Assembly: GCF_002080455.1 (NCBI RefSeq)
Contig: NZ_CP020555.1
Location: forward strand, 1,488,001-1,552,000
Length of the DNA stretch: 64,000 bases
Source of the DNA: Streptomyces sp. Sge12
GTDB lineage: Bacteria > Actinomycetota > Actinomycetes > Streptomycetales > Streptomycetaceae
Direction: 5' to 3'
The notes under the pieces were generated by a model. It was not told the DNA's origin. It searched no databases and worked only from the letters and a program-made list of their open reading frames with translations. A program made the translations under genes and the position numbers. How positions within the stretch are numbered: the first letter of the stretch is position 1; the number at the start of each line of letters is the position of its first letter. Below are positions 23,819 to 33,321 of this stretch, in pieces.

Positions 23819-25513
23819 ATGGGGACCGAGGGGGCGGACGCCCGTCTGATCGCAGGGCGTTACCGGCTGGACGCCAAGCTCGGACGCGGTGGCATGGGCA
23901 TCGTGTGGCGCGCCACCGACCAGTTGCTCGGCCGCAGCGTCGCCGTCAAGGAGGTCGCGCTCGACCCCGCGCTGTCCGAGGAGGAGGCCCGGCACCAGCG
24001 TGAGCGCACGCTCCGCGAGGCGCGGGCCGCCGCGCAGCTCAAGCACCCCCACATCATCGTGGTGCACGACATCGTCGAGGACGGCGAACTCCCGTACATC
24101 GTCATGGAACTGGTCGAGGGCGGCTCGCTGGCCGACCGGCTCTCCCGCAGCGGCCCGGTGGACGTCGCCGAGGCGGCCCGGATCGGGATCGCACTGATCG
24201 GCGCCCTGCGGACGGCGCACGCCTCCGGTGTGCTGCACCGGGACATCAAACCGGCGAACGTGCTGCTGGAGGCGCCCGGCGGGCGGCCCGTGCTCACCGA
24301 CTTCGGCATCGCGCAGGTGTCGGGCGCGACGACGCTGACCACCACCGGGTCCTTCGTCGGCTCCCCCGAATACACCGCTCCCGAGCGGATGTCCGGGCAG
24401 AGCCCGACGGGCCCCGAGGCCGATCTGTGGTCGCTGGGCGCCCTGCTGTGCGCGGCTCTCAGCGGCGCCTCGCCCTTCCGGCGGGACTCGTTCGGCGGAA
24501 TCCTGCACGCGGTGGTCTTCGACGAGATCCGGCCGCCCGACGCGTGCGGACCGCTGCTGCCCGTGGTGCGGGGGCTGCTGGAGCGCGATCCGGCCGAGCG
24601 GCTGGGCGCGCACGAGGCGGAGCGACTGCTGCGGGCCTGTACGGAGACGGCGACGCAGTACACCCCGTTGCAGTACAGCCCGACGCAGCTCAGCCCGATG
24701 CGGTCCGGCGCGACCGGGCCCGCGCCGGCGCCGGCCCCCGCGGCCGGGGCGACACCGGTGGCGGCGCCCGAGCCCGGAGCCGTGTCCGGGGCCGCGCCCA
24801 CGCCCGGGGCCGCGGCCGGGACCGTACGCGTACCCGGGAAGCGGCGGCCGGGGGCGGCGCTGATCGCCGCGCTGCTGGTGGCCGCGGTCGCCGGGGCGGG
24901 CGTGTCGGCCGCGCTGCTCATGGACCGGGACGAACGCGGAGGGCAGACCTCCGCGAGCGGAGCGCCCGGCGGGCGGTCCGCGCCCGCGGACCCGGCCGGC
25001 TCCGCTCCCTCCCCCACACCCACGCCCTCGCCGTCGGCGTCGCCCTCGTCCGACGACAAGGCCGCCGCCCCGGCCGGCTACCGCGTCGTCACCGACCCGG
25101 AAGGGTTCTCGCTCGCCGTCCCCCTCGGTTTCACCCGCAAGGTGGAGGGCCCCCGCATCTTCTACATGTCCCCCGGGGAGACCTTCCGTATCGGCATCAA
25201 GTCGGCGGAGCCCGAATCGGGCGGTCCGGTCGCCGTCCATCAGCGCGCCCACGCCAAGGGACCGGCGAACAACCCCGGATACCGGGACGCCGAGGTCGTG
25301 ACCACCTCGCACCACGATCGGCAGGCCGCCCTCTGGCTCTTCACCTGGGACGGTTTCTCGACGGTCGAGGGCCCCCGGCGCACCCGCGACCTGTGCTGGG
25401 AGGAGGGCGGCCGGCTGTACGACGTGTGGGTGTCGTCGCCGGTGAGCCGGAGCGAGGAGGCCCGGGGCTACTTCGACACGGCGGTGCGCACCTTCGTACG
25501 CACGGGCGGCTGA
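23819..25513 (+). CDS. Membrane-anchored Ser/Thr protein kinase (Hanks type)
   Basis: 564 residues. Kinase domain 15-275: P-loop LGRGGMGIVW, K44 (VAVKEV), catalytic HRDIKPANV with D142, DFG at 161-163, SPEYTAPERM. A Pro/Ala-rich linker leads to one membrane helix at about 345-368, then a Pro/Ser-rich spacer and an extracellular domain of about 140 residues (YRVVTDPEGFSLAVPLGF onward), which is not PASTA and probably senses a ligand or wall component. The ATG at 23819 starts right before the kinase core; an in-frame ATG 18 bases upstream is possible. Divergent from the Pro-rich bitopic protein. Confidence 0.93.
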   Translation: MGTEGADARLIAGRYRLDAKLGRGGMGIVWRATDQLLGRSVAVKEVALDPALSEEEARHQRERTLREARAAAQLKHPHIIVVHDIVEDGELPYIVMELVEGGSLADRLSRSGPVDVAEAARIGIALIGALRTAHASGVLHRDIKPANVLLEAPGGRPVLTDFGIAQVSGATTLTTTGSFVGSPEYTAPERMSGQSPTGPEADLWSLGALLCAALSGASPFRRDSFGGILHAVVFDEIRPPDACGPLLPVVRGLLERDPAERLGAHEAERLLRACTETATQYTPLQYSPTQLSPMRSGATGPAPAPAPAAGATPVAAPEPGAVSGAAPTPGAAAGTVRVPGKRRPGAALIAALLVAAVAGAGVSAALLMDRDERGGQTSASGAPGGRSAPADPAGSAPSPTPTPSPSASPSSDDKAAAPAGYRVVTDPEGFSLAVPLGFTRKVEGPRIFYMSPGETFRIGIKSAEPESGGPVAVHQRAHAKGPANNPGYRDAEVVTTSHHDRQAALWLFTWDGFSTVEGPRRTRDLCWEEGGRLYDVWVSSPVSRSEEARGYFDTAVRTFVRTGG

Positions 25514-25682
25514 CCCACCCCACCCGGCACCCCCCTGCCACTCCCGGCACCGCGCGCCGCGTTCACCCGCCGGGCGCAGTCCACCACGGCATCGGCCCCG
25601 CCCCCGCTCCATGATCGGGAGAGCGGACCGGCGGACCCTCTCAGGGATGGTGGCGGATGGAACCGGACAGCCGAGGCACCCC

Positions 25683-27227
25683 GTGAGCACCGCGCCCCCT
25701 GCTCCCGCCGATCCGGCCCCGGCCCCCGCCCCGGAGGAACCGGCGGGCAAGGGGTTCAGCTTTCCCAGCGCGCTGACCGTTCTGGCCGTCGTCACGGTGG
25801 CCGTCTGGCTGCTGGCCTTCCTCGTCCCGGCCGGCGCGTACCGGCGCAACGAGCGCGGCGCCCCGATCTCCGGCACCTACCACCGGGTGGACGGCACCCA
25901 GAGCTTCGCCGAACGCCTGAACGACCTCTTCCTCGCCCCCGTGAACGGCCTCTACGGCATCCGGGACGAGGAGACCGGCGAGGTCGGCCCCACCTTCAGC
26001 GGCGATCTGTACGGCAGTGCGGGGGTCTTCCTCTTCGTCCTCGCCATCGGCGCGTTCATCACCGTCGTCTTCGCCACCGGCGCCCTCGACCGCGGTATCG
26101 CCCGCCTCGCCCACCGGCTGCGCCACCGCGGCACGCTGCTGATCGCCACGGTGATGCTGGTGTTCTCCGTCCTCGGCACCGTGGAGGGCTTCGCCGAGGA
26201 GACCCTCGGCTTCTACGGTCTGCTGGTGCCGATGATGCTGGCCCTCGGCTACGACCGGATGGTCGCCGTCGGCGCGGCCATCCTGGGCGCCGGCATCGGA
26301 GTCCTGTGCTCCACCGTGAACCCCTTCGCGACGGGCGTGGCCTCCGCGGCCGCCGACATCTCCCTGGGCGACGGCATCGCGCTGCGCTTCGCGATGTGGG
26401 TGGTCCTGACGGCCGTGACCATCCTCTACGTCGTCCGGTACGCGAAACGGGTCGAGAAGGACCCGGCCAGGTCCGTGTGCGGCTTCCTCCCGGGCGACCG
26501 GGAGCAGAAGGCGACGGGAGCGCAGGAGACGGCACCGGAACTGACCCGCCTGCACAAGGTGGTACTGGTCCTGCTCGGCCTGGTCTTCGGCTTCATGATC
26601 TTCTCGGTGGTGCCCTGGGCCGGGGCGCTCACCGGCGAGGCGGAGGCTGCCCCGTACCCGTGGGAGCTGGGCTGGTCCTTCCCCGAGCTCTCCGCGCTGT
26701 TCCTGTGCGCCGCGGTGCTGGTGGGCCTGGTGGCACGGATGGGCGAGGCGAGGATCAGCTCCACGATCGTCCGGGGCGCCGCCGACTTCATGTCCCCGGC
26801 CCTGGTCATCATGCTGGCGCGCGGGGTCACGGTCATCATGAACAACTCGCGGATCACCGACACCGTCCTGCACTCCATCGAGGACGTCGTGAAGGGCACC
26901 TCTTCCGCGCTCTTCGCGGTGATCGTCTTCCTGGTCAACCTCCCGCTGGCCTTCCTGATCCCCTCCACCTCCGGCCACGCCACGCTCGTCATGCCGATCC
27001 TGGCCCCGCTCGCCGACTTCGCCGGCGTCTCCCGCGCCCTGGTGGTCACGGCCTGGCAGTCGGCCAGCGGCTGGATGAACCTCTGGGTCCCGACCTCGGC
27101 CGTGACCATCGGCGGTGTCGCCCTGGCCAAGGTCGGCTACGACCGGTACCTGCGCTTCGTCTGGCCCCTGCTGGCCGTCCTCCTCGTCCTGATCTGCGGC
27201 TTCCTGGCGCTGGGCGCCGCCGTGTGA
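25683..27227 (+). CDS. YfcC-type carrier (C4-dicarboxylate/arginine-ornithine antiporter superfamily)
   Basis: 514 residues, about twelve membrane helices, with the YfcC/DcuC-type signatures EGFAEETLGFYGLLVPMM, STVNPFATGVASAAADI, MSPALVIMLARGVTVIMNNS, and LIPSTSGHATLVMPILAPLAD toward the C-terminus. Members move basic amino acids or dicarboxylates. An unusual Pro/Ala-rich N-terminal tail precedes the first helix at about 30. The GTG at 25683 has GAGG six bases upstream; a longer ORF begins at 25611 without a site. Monocistronic by spacing. Substrate not determinable. Confidence 0.85.
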   Translation: MSTAPPAPADPAPAPAPEEPAGKGFSFPSALTVLAVVTVAVWLLAFLVPAGAYRRNERGAPISGTYHRVDGTQSFAERLNDLFLAPVNGLYGIRDEETGEVGPTFSGDLYGSAGVFLFVLAIGAFITVVFATGALDRGIARLAHRLRHRGTLLIATVMLVFSVLGTVEGFAEETLGFYGLLVPMMLALGYDRMVAVGAAILGAGIGVLCSTVNPFATGVASAAADISLGDGIALRFAMWVVLTAVTILYVVRYAKRVEKDPARSVCGFLPGDREQKATGAQETAPELTRLHKVVLVLLGLVFGFMIFSVVPWAGALTGEAEAAPYPWELGWSFPELSALFLCAAVLVGLVARMGEARISSTIVRGAADFMSPALVIMLARGVTVIMNNSRITDTVLHSIEDVVKGTSSALFAVIVFLVNLPLAFLIPSTSGHATLVMPILAPLADFAGVSRALVVTAWQSASGWMNLWVPTSAVTIGGVALAKVGYDRYLRFVWPLLAVLLVLICGFLALGAAV

Positions 27228-27285
27228 CGGCACGTCACCACCCCCCGCCGGGAACGCGGCAGGACACCGCCTAGGCTGGGCGGAC

Positions 27286-28599
27286 ATGTCCTCCGACTCC
27301 GCCGCCCTCCCCGAACCTGCCGGACCGCCACCGGTCGCCGTCCTCGCGGTGCTGCGCCGGCCCCTGCGGTTCCTCGGCTCGTGGTGGCCCTGGCGGTGCT
27401 GGGCGTACCTGGGCAGCGGGTTCCTCATCGGCTACCCCGTGCTGGTCGTCCTCGTCCTGCTCGTCGGGCTCGGGGTGACGCTGGCGCTGGTCGGCATCGG
27501 GCTGCTGCTCCTGCTCGGCGCCGTCGTCGCCGGGGTGCCGCTGGGCGCGCTGGAGCGGTGGCGGCTGCGCTGCGTGGAGCCGGTGCGCGTGCCGGATCCG
27601 CACGCCTCCCTCGCCGGGGCCGGGCCCGCGGCGTGGCTGCGGACCCGGCTGCGGGAGCGGTCCACCTGGCGGGAGTTCGGGTACGCCGCCCTGCTGGGGC
27701 CGGTGTTCGGAGCGGCCGGGTTCGCCGTGCTCACGCTGGTGGCGTTCGCGCTGATCCTCATCGCCGCCCCGGCCATCGCGTGGGCCCTCGCCCCCGAAGC
27801 GGTGATGCTGATCCCCGGCAGGCGGGTCTCCGGGCCGCTGGAGGCCCTCGGGGGCACGGCGGCCGGACTGGCGGGGCTGCTGGTGGCGGCGTACGCGGGC
27901 GGCCTGCTCGCCGGGGCCCAGGTGAAAACGGCCCGGCTGTTGCTGGGGCCGCGCGTGGAGGCCGACCGGATCCTGGAGCTCACCCGCTCCCGGGTCCGTC
28001 TCGTCGACGCCTTCGAGGCCGAACGGCGGCGCATCGAACGGGACCTGCACGACGGCGCGCAGCAGCAGTTGGTCGCGCTCAGCATGACCCTGGGCCTCGC
28101 CGAGATGGAGCTGCGCGGGCTCCCGGAAGCCGCCTCGGCCGCCGCCCTGGTGGCCAGGGGCCGCGGCGAGGCCAAGGTCGCCCTGGAGCAACTGCGCGAC
28201 CTGGTACGGGGCATCCATCCGCAGGTCCTCACCGACCACGGGCTGACGGCGGCCGTGACCGAGGTGGCCCTGCGCCATCCGGTACCGGTGACCGTGGACC
28301 TCGACGTGCCCCGGCTGGCCGAACCGGTGGAGATCACTGCGTACTTCACCGTCACCGAGGCGCTGACGAACGCGGCCAAGCACAGCGGCGCCTCGCACGT
28401 CGCCGTCGTCGGTAGGGTCGAGGACGACCGGCTCACTCTCACCGTCACCGACGACGGCCGCGGCGGCGCCGATCCCGGCGCGGGAGCGGGCCTGGCAGGA
28501 CTCGCGGACAGGGTGGCGATGTTGAAGGGCAGACTGGTCGTGTCCAGTCCGGTGGGCGGACCGACCCGGCTGCGCGTGGAGGTCCCGTGCTCCGGCTGA
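27286..28599 (+). CDS. Two-component sensor histidine kinase (HisKA_3)
   Basis: 437 residues. The N-terminal half carries four to five membrane helices arranged as a putative sensor domain (about 45-230); the dimerisation/phosphoacceptor helix is ERRRIERDLHDGAQQQL with H255; the ATPase N-box TEALTNAAKHS and the G-box DDGRGGADPGAGAGLAGL follow. This is the NarX/DesK-like class that pairs with LuxR-type regulators. The stop lies 13 bases inside the next gene, the response regulator, so the pair is coupled. Signal unknown; the neighbouring carrier and kinase-transporter genes may be targets. Confidence 0.93.
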   Translation: MSSDSAALPEPAGPPPVAVLAVLRRPLRFLGSWWPWRCWAYLGSGFLIGYPVLVVLVLLVGLGVTLALVGIGLLLLLGAVVAGVPLGALERWRLRCVEPVRVPDPHASLAGAGPAAWLRTRLRERSTWREFGYAALLGPVFGAAGFAVLTLVAFALILIAAPAIAWALAPEAVMLIPGRRVSGPLEALGGTAAGLAGLLVAAYAGGLLAGAQVKTARLLLGPRVEADRILELTRSRVRLVDAFEAERRRIERDLHDGAQQQLVALSMTLGLAEMELRGLPEAASAAALVARGRGEAKVALEQLRDLVRGIHPQVLTDHGLTAAVTEVALRHPVPVTVDLDVPRLAEPVEITAYFTVTEALTNAAKHSGASHVAVVGRVEDDRLTLTVTDDGRGGADPGAGAGLAGLADRVAMLKGRLVVSSPVGGPTRLRVEVPCSG

Positions 28600-29246
28600 T
28601 CCTGGCCGAGGACTCGGTGCTCCTGCGCGCGGGGCTGACGGAGCTCCTCACCCGCGGCGGCCATCAGGTCCTCGCCGCCGTCGGCAGTGCGGAGGAGCTC
28701 GTACGGGCGGTGGAGGCGCAGCGGCCGGACGCGGTCGTCACCGATGTCCGGATGCCGCCGGGCTTCCGCGACGAGGGCCTGCGGGCCGCTCTCGAACTGC
28801 GCTCCCGGGACGCCTCGTTGCCGGTGCTCGTGCTCTCGCAGTACGTGGCCACCGCCTACGCCACCCAACTGCTCACCGGCGCCTCCGCGGCCGGGCTGGG
28901 CTACCTCCTCAAGGACCGCGTCGGCGAGGTGGCCGAGTTCCTCGACGCCCTCCAGCAGGTCGCCGACGGCCGGACGGTCATCGACCCGGAGGTGGTACGG
29001 GTCCTGCTCAGCCGGCAGTCCGAGGAACGGCCGCTGGCCCGGCTGACGCCGCGCGAGCGGGAGGTACTGACGCTGATGGCCTCGGGCCTCAACAACCAGG
29101 CCCTGGCGTCCCGGCTGTTCATCACCGAGGCCGCCGTCGTCAAGCACGCCTCCAGCATCTTCACGAAGCTCGACCTGGACGCCACCGAGGGCAACCGCCG
29201 GGTCCTGGCGGTCCTGGCCCACCTGGCGGGCCAGGACACCCCCTAG
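28587..29246 (+). CDS. LuxR/NarL-type response regulator
   Basis: 219 residues. Receiver domain with acidic pair E8/D9, phosphorylation site D53 (VVTDVRMPPG) and conserved K109 (YLLKDR); output domain LTPREREVLTLMASGLNNQALASRLF plus TEAAVVKHASSIFTKL, a LuxR helix-turn-helix, at about 150-205. The GTG start overlaps the sensor kinase gene by 13 bases. Its cognate kinase is the HisKA_3 protein upstream. Target promoters are not evident. Confidence 0.94.
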   Translation: MLRLILAEDSVLLRAGLTELLTRGGHQVLAAVGSAEELVRAVEAQRPDAVVTDVRMPPGFRDEGLRAALELRSRDASLPVLVLSQYVATAYATQLLTGASAAGLGYLLKDRVGEVAEFLDALQQVADGRTVIDPEVVRVLLSRQSEERPLARLTPREREVLTLMASGLNNQALASRLFITEAAVVKHASSIFTKLDLDATEGNRRVLAVLAHLAGQDTP

Positions 29247-29297
29247 GGCTGTGGCGTCAGGACCTCGCCCGGCTTGGCGATGTCCTCGACCCTCCGG

Positions 29298-31874
29298 TCA
29301 GCCGGCGGTGTCCCGCCGGGCGCCGCCGGTTCTGATCAGCAGGGCGACCGGGAGGGCCGCGAGCAGGAGTCCGCCCACCGCGCACCACAGGGTGATGGTG
29401 TAGGAGTCCAGCATCCGGGCGAACAGGTCCGTGTCCTCCGAGACCCGGTCCAGCCGGCTCACCAGGACGGTGCCGATCACGGCGCCGCCGATCGACTGCC
29501 CGAGGTGGTGGGCCGTGCCCAGGGCCGCCGAGGCCCCGCCGGCGTGCCGCGGGGACACCCCGGCGGTCGCGACGGAGTAGAGCGGGACGAGGGCCAGGCC
29601 CAGGCCGGCGCCGGTGAGCAGCATGCCGGGCAGCACCCCGGTCACGTACGGGGTCGCGCCCCCCACACCGGCCAGCAGGGCCAGCCCGAGGGCCGTCACC
29701 AGCAGGCCGGGCAGGATCAGGGCGCGCGGTGCGAGGCGGGGCAGCAGCCGGGCGGAGACCTGGGTGGCGGTCACGAGGGCGGCGGCGACCAACGGCAGGT
29801 GTGCCGCCCCGGCCGCGGCCGGTCCCTCGCCTCGGATCTGCTGGGCGAAGAAGGTCAGGGCCGGGAGGAGGGCGACCAGGGCGACGCCGGTGAAGAGGAT
29901 GACCACCAGGGAGGCGAGGCGGCTGCGGTCGGCGAGGAAGCGCGCCGGGAGCAGCGGGCCGGAGGTCCTGGTCTGCGACGACAGGAAGCCGGCGAGCAGC
30001 GCGAGGCCGCCCACGAGCAGCAGCAGGCTCTGGAGCGAGCCCCAGCCGACCGTCTCGACCTCGGCGAGGCCGTACGTCAGGGCGGCCGATCCCGCCGTGC
30101 CGAGGAACACGCCGAGTCCGTCGAACCGGGCTCCGGCGCGGCCCGGCCGGTCGGGCAGCAGGGTGAGCGCGCCGATCAGGGCGAGCACGGCGAGCGGTAC
30201 GACCGACCACAGGGCCCAGCGCCAGGCCAGGGTCTCGGCGAGCCACCCGCCCGTGAACACGCCCAGTGCACCGCCGCCCGCGGCGACCGCCGCGTAGATC
30301 CCGAAGGCCCGGCCGCGTTCCCGGGGGTCGGTGAAACCGGTGGTCACGAGGGACAGCGCCGCCGGGACGAGCAGGGCGGCAAAGGCACCCTGGAGGGCGC
30401 GGGCGGTGATCAGCAGCCCGGCGCTGCCGGCCGCGCCGCTGAGGGCGGCGGCCACCGCGAACCCGATCAGGCCCACCACCAGCATCCGCCGGGCACCGAG
30501 CAGGTCGGCGAGGTGCCCGCCGAACAGCAGCAGTCCGCCGAGGGCGACCAGGTAGGCGCTGAACACCGCGCCCAGTCCGCCGACGCCGAGGTCGGCATGG
30601 ATCTGCGGCCCCAGCAGGTTGAAGTGCGCCGCTTCGACCAGCACCAGGAGCTGCGTCAGGGCGAGGACCGCGAGTCCCCACCACCGCCTGGGGTGCGGGG
30701 GCGCGGGGGTGGACGGGTCGTCCCCGGGGACGGTGCCCGGGGGCGGGCCGAAGCCGTCCGCGGGGCCGAAGTGGCCGGGGACGGCGGGGGCGTACGGGGG
30801 CGGTGTCCCGTACGGGGAGGCGCCTTGGCGGGACTGCGCCGGCACGTGGCGGGGGTCCGGCGTTCCGGCGGGCGTGCCCCCGGCCGGGTCCGCGCCGCCG
30901 ATTCCGACTCCGGCTCCCGCTACGGGCCCGCCTGCGGCTCCCGCTACGGGTCCGGCTCCGGCTCCGGCGGGGGACGCCGGCGCGTAGTCCAGCAACCGGG
31001 CGGCATGTCGGCCCAGATGGGCCAGTACCGCTCCCGGGAGCCATTCCCCCGCGGCGTCCGCCGCCGTACGCTCCGCCACCTCCTCGGGGGCGGGCCGCCG
31101 GGACGGGTCCTTGTGCAGGCACGCGCCGACGAGCTCGACCAGCGACTCCGGTACGCCGGTCAGGTCCGCCTCCTCCTCGGCGATCCGGAAGAGGTGGGCG
31201 TTCAGGCCGGTGTCCGTGGCGCCGAAGAGCATGCGGCCCGTGGCGGCGTAGACGAGGACCGCGCCGAGGCAGAAGACGTCGCTGGCCGGGGTCAGTTCGA
31301 GTCCGCGGACCTGTTCCGGGGACATGAACCCCGGTGAGCCGATCAGCATGCCGGTACGGGTGTGCAGGCTGTCCCCGGTCAGGCTGTCCATCGCCCGCGC
31401 GATGCCGAAGTCGATGACGCGCGGCCCGTCGACGGTGACGAGCACGTTGGACGGCTTCAGGTCGCGGTGGATCAGGCCCGCGTCGTGCACGGCCCGCAGC
31501 GCCAGGGCGAGCCGGTTGGCGAGGGTCCGTACCGAGTCCTCGGGCAGCGGCCCGAACTGCCGGGCGACCACGCTCTGGAGGTCGGGTCCCGGGATGTACT
31601 GGGTCGCCACCCAGGGCACGGCGGCCTCGGTGTCGGCGTCGAGCACGGCTGCCGTCCAGCTGCCGCCCACCCGGCGCGCGGCGGCCACCTCGCGGGCGAA
31701 CCTCCTGCGGAATTCGGGGTTCCCGGCGAACTCCGCCTGGACCACCTTCACGGCGACGGTACGGCCGCCCTCGGAGCGGCCCAGGTAGACCAGGCCCATG
31801 CCGCCGGCGCCCAGCCGGGCGATCAGGCGGTACGGTCCTATACGGCTCGGGTCTTCGGCGATCAGCTGATCCAC
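29298..31874 (-). CDS. Ser/Thr protein kinase fused to an MFS transporter
   Basis: 858 residues in one uninterrupted frame. Kinase domain 14-275: P-loop LGAGGMGLVY, K43, HRDLKPSNV with D138, DFG at 155-157, SPGFMSPEQ. A Gly/Ala/Pro-rich linker of about 110 residues follows, then a complete 14-helix DHA2-type MFS transporter (398-850) with RALQGAFAALLVPAALSLV and GIYAAVAAGGGALGVFTGGW. All kinase catalytic residues are present, so the kinase is likely active and may gate the transporter or sense its cargo. The GTG at 31874 is preferred; a TTG at 31901 lies within the operator just upstream (31883-31899). Confidence 0.9.
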   Translation of the reverse strand: MDQLIAEDPSRIGPYRLIARLGAGGMGLVYLGRSEGGRTVAVKVVQAEFAGNPEFRRRFAREVAAARRVGGSWTAAVLDADTEAAVPWVATQYIPGPDLQSVVARQFGPLPEDSVRTLANRLALALRAVHDAGLIHRDLKPSNVLVTVDGPRVIDFGIARAMDSLTGDSLHTRTGMLIGSPGFMSPEQVRGLELTPASDVFCLGAVLVYAATGRMLFGATDTGLNAHLFRIAEEEADLTGVPESLVELVGACLHKDPSRRPAPEEVAERTAADAAGEWLPGAVLAHLGRHAARLLDYAPASPAGAGAGPVAGAAGGPVAGAGVGIGGADPAGGTPAGTPDPRHVPAQSRQGASPYGTPPPYAPAVPGHFGPADGFGPPPGTVPGDDPSTPAPPHPRRWWGLAVLALTQLLVLVEAAHFNLLGPQIHADLGVGGLGAVFSAYLVALGGLLLFGGHLADLLGARRMLVVGLIGFAVAAALSGAAGSAGLLITARALQGAFAALLVPAALSLVTTGFTDPRERGRAFGIYAAVAAGGGALGVFTGGWLAETLAWRWALWSVVPLAVLALIGALTLLPDRPGRAGARFDGLGVFLGTAGSAALTYGLAEVETVGWGSLQSLLLLVGGLALLAGFLSSQTRTSGPLLPARFLADRSRLASLVVILFTGVALVALLPALTFFAQQIRGEGPAAAGAAHLPLVAAALVTATQVSARLLPRLAPRALILPGLLVTALGLALLAGVGGATPYVTGVLPGMLLTGAGLGLALVPLYSVATAGVSPRHAGGASAALGTAHHLGQSIGGAVIGTVLVSRLDRVSEDTDLFARMLDSYTITLWCAVGGLLLAALPVALLIRTGGARRDTAG

Positions 31875-31882
31875 GGACGGAA

Positions 31883-31899
31883 GGATAGTGCAACTATCC
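31883..31899. promoter_or_regulatory. Palindromic operator next to the kinase-MFS start
   Basis: GGATAGT-TGC-ACTATCC read on the gene strand: seven-base arms, three-base centre. It begins nine bases before the GTG and so covers the leader or transcription start. The TAGTTGCACTA core resembles MarR-family operators. No MarR gene is adjacent. Confidence 0.65.
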
Positions 31900-31914
31900 A
31901 ATGTGCGGGGGACA

Positions 31915-33165
31915 TCAGGCGAAATGCCCTCCCGACCGCTCGTTCCGCGCTTGCGGACGCCCGCCCGGACGCCCGCCCGGCGGCCCGACCCGGGAGGAGC
32001 CCGCCACGACGCGGGAGACGCCCGGGACCGTCACCGAGCGGGCCCAGACCGCCAGCAGCACCGGCAGCGCCAGGTAGCCGAAGCGGCCCGCCGGAGCCAG
32101 CAGGAAGGCCAGCGTGAGGCCGAGGGCCAGGCGGTCGGCGGCGGCCACCACCGTGCGCGGCGGCCGGGCGAACAGGGACAGCGCCACCGCGAGGCCCGCC
32201 ACCACCAGCAGACCGACGGTCAGGTACCAGCCCCATGGACCCAGTTCGGCCAGCAGGTGGCCGGGCAGCGGGCTGCTCGCCGGGGTCGGCACCGCCGCCC
32301 GTCCGGTGGGGAAGGCGAACACCTGACGCCACAGCTCCACCGGCTGGAGCAGTGCGCCCGGCAGCACCAGCAGGGCCGTGCCGCCGGCCGCCACCAGCGC
32401 GCAGCGCACCGCCGGGCGGCCGCCCCGGCAGGCCGCGAGCAGGGCGACGGCCACCGCCACCGCGGGCAGCGCCGTCCACTTCAGCGCGCACGCCCCGGCG
32501 AGGGCCGCCCCGGCCAGGGCGGGCCGCCCGGAGGCGGCGGCCGCCAGCGCCAGGCAGCAGAGCCCGGCCAGCGGCAGGTCCACCCCGCTCACCGCCAGGG
32601 GCAGGGCCACGACCGGTGAAGCCACCAGGACGGGCAGCAGCCCACGGCGGGGCCCGCCGAAGGGCCCGCCTGTGAGCAGCCGCCGGGCCGCCCACAGGCA
32701 GCCGAAGAGGGCGGCCGCGCACCAGATCCGGGCGTCCCCCAGCAGCCGCACCGCCCAGCCGTCCCCGCTGCCGTCGCCGCCGAGCAGCGCCCGCGGCACG
32801 CCGAGCAGCGCCATGCCGGGCAGGTACGGGGTGTACTCCCCGACGTGCGCGGGCCCGTCGACGTAGACCCGTCCGGATTCCAGCAGGAGCCGCCCGGACC
32901 GTTCGATCACCGCCACCTCCGACTGCCCCCGGCCGGTCAGGACCAGCCAGAGCAGCGGTACGGCAACGGCGCCCAGCAGGGCCGCGGCGAGCGCCGTACG
33001 ACGGCGGCCGAGCGCGGTGGCCGCGGCGGCCCCCAGGTACCCGGCGGCGGCGCACCAGCCCCACAGCCGGTGCGGCCCCAGCGTGGAGAACAGCGGGAAG
33101 GACAGCGCCCAGGCGGCGGCGAACAGCCAGCCGGTGGTCCACCGGGGGGTACGGGAAAGGGTCAT
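31915..33165 (-). CDS. GT87/DUF2029-like polytopic membrane protein
   Basis: 416 residues with about ten to twelve membrane helices. The first extracytoplasmic loop contains VYVDGPAHVGEYTPYLPGMALLGVPRALL; an acidic residue in this loop and the YTPYLPG element are typical of polyprenyl-phosphate-mannose-dependent (GT-C/GT87) mannosyltransferases. A basic, Gly/Arg-rich C-terminal tail follows. ATG 33165 is chosen over an earlier start because it begins just before the first helix. Could add mannose to envelope lipids or proteins; not proven. Confidence 0.7.
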   Translation of the reverse strand: MTLSRTPRWTTGWLFAAAWALSFPLFSTLGPHRLWGWCAAAGYLGAAAATALGRRRTALAAALLGAVAVPLLWLVLTGRGQSEVAVIERSGRLLLESGRVYVDGPAHVGEYTPYLPGMALLGVPRALLGGDGSGDGWAVRLLGDARIWCAAALFGCLWAARRLLTGGPFGGPRRGLLPVLVASPVVALPLAVSGVDLPLAGLCCLALAAAASGRPALAGAALAGACALKWTALPAVAVAVALLAACRGGRPAVRCALVAAGGTALLVLPGALLQPVELWRQVFAFPTGRAAVPTPASSPLPGHLLAELGPWGWYLTVGLLVVAGLAVALSLFARPPRTVVAAADRLALGLTLAFLLAPAGRFGYLALPVLLAVWARSVTVPGVSRVVAGSSRVGPPGGRPGGRPQARNERSGGHFA

Positions 33166-33265
33166 GGGCCCATTCCAGCCGCGCGGCCCCGGCCGGGTCT
33201 GCACGGCCAGGTGGACACTTCACGGTGGGGTTTTGCCTACCGTCCCCGCCCGGCGGGTACACGAA

Positions 33266-33293
33266 AGGGGCGCGACCGGAAGGTCGCGCCCCT
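33266..33293 (-). terminator. Terminator of metG
   Basis: Perfect 12-bp stem (AGGGGCGCGACC, 33266-33277; complement 33282-33293) closed by a four-base loop; on the metG strand TTTCG follows. It lies 28 bases past the metG stop. Confidence 0.88.
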
Positions 33294-33321
33294 CATGCGG
33301 TGGCCACCGGGGGCCCAGGCC

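Noticed and set aside
25641..27428. 595-codon ORF antisense to the YfcC-type carrier
   Set aside because: Shadow frame; the + strand frame has carrier motifs and a ribosome site.
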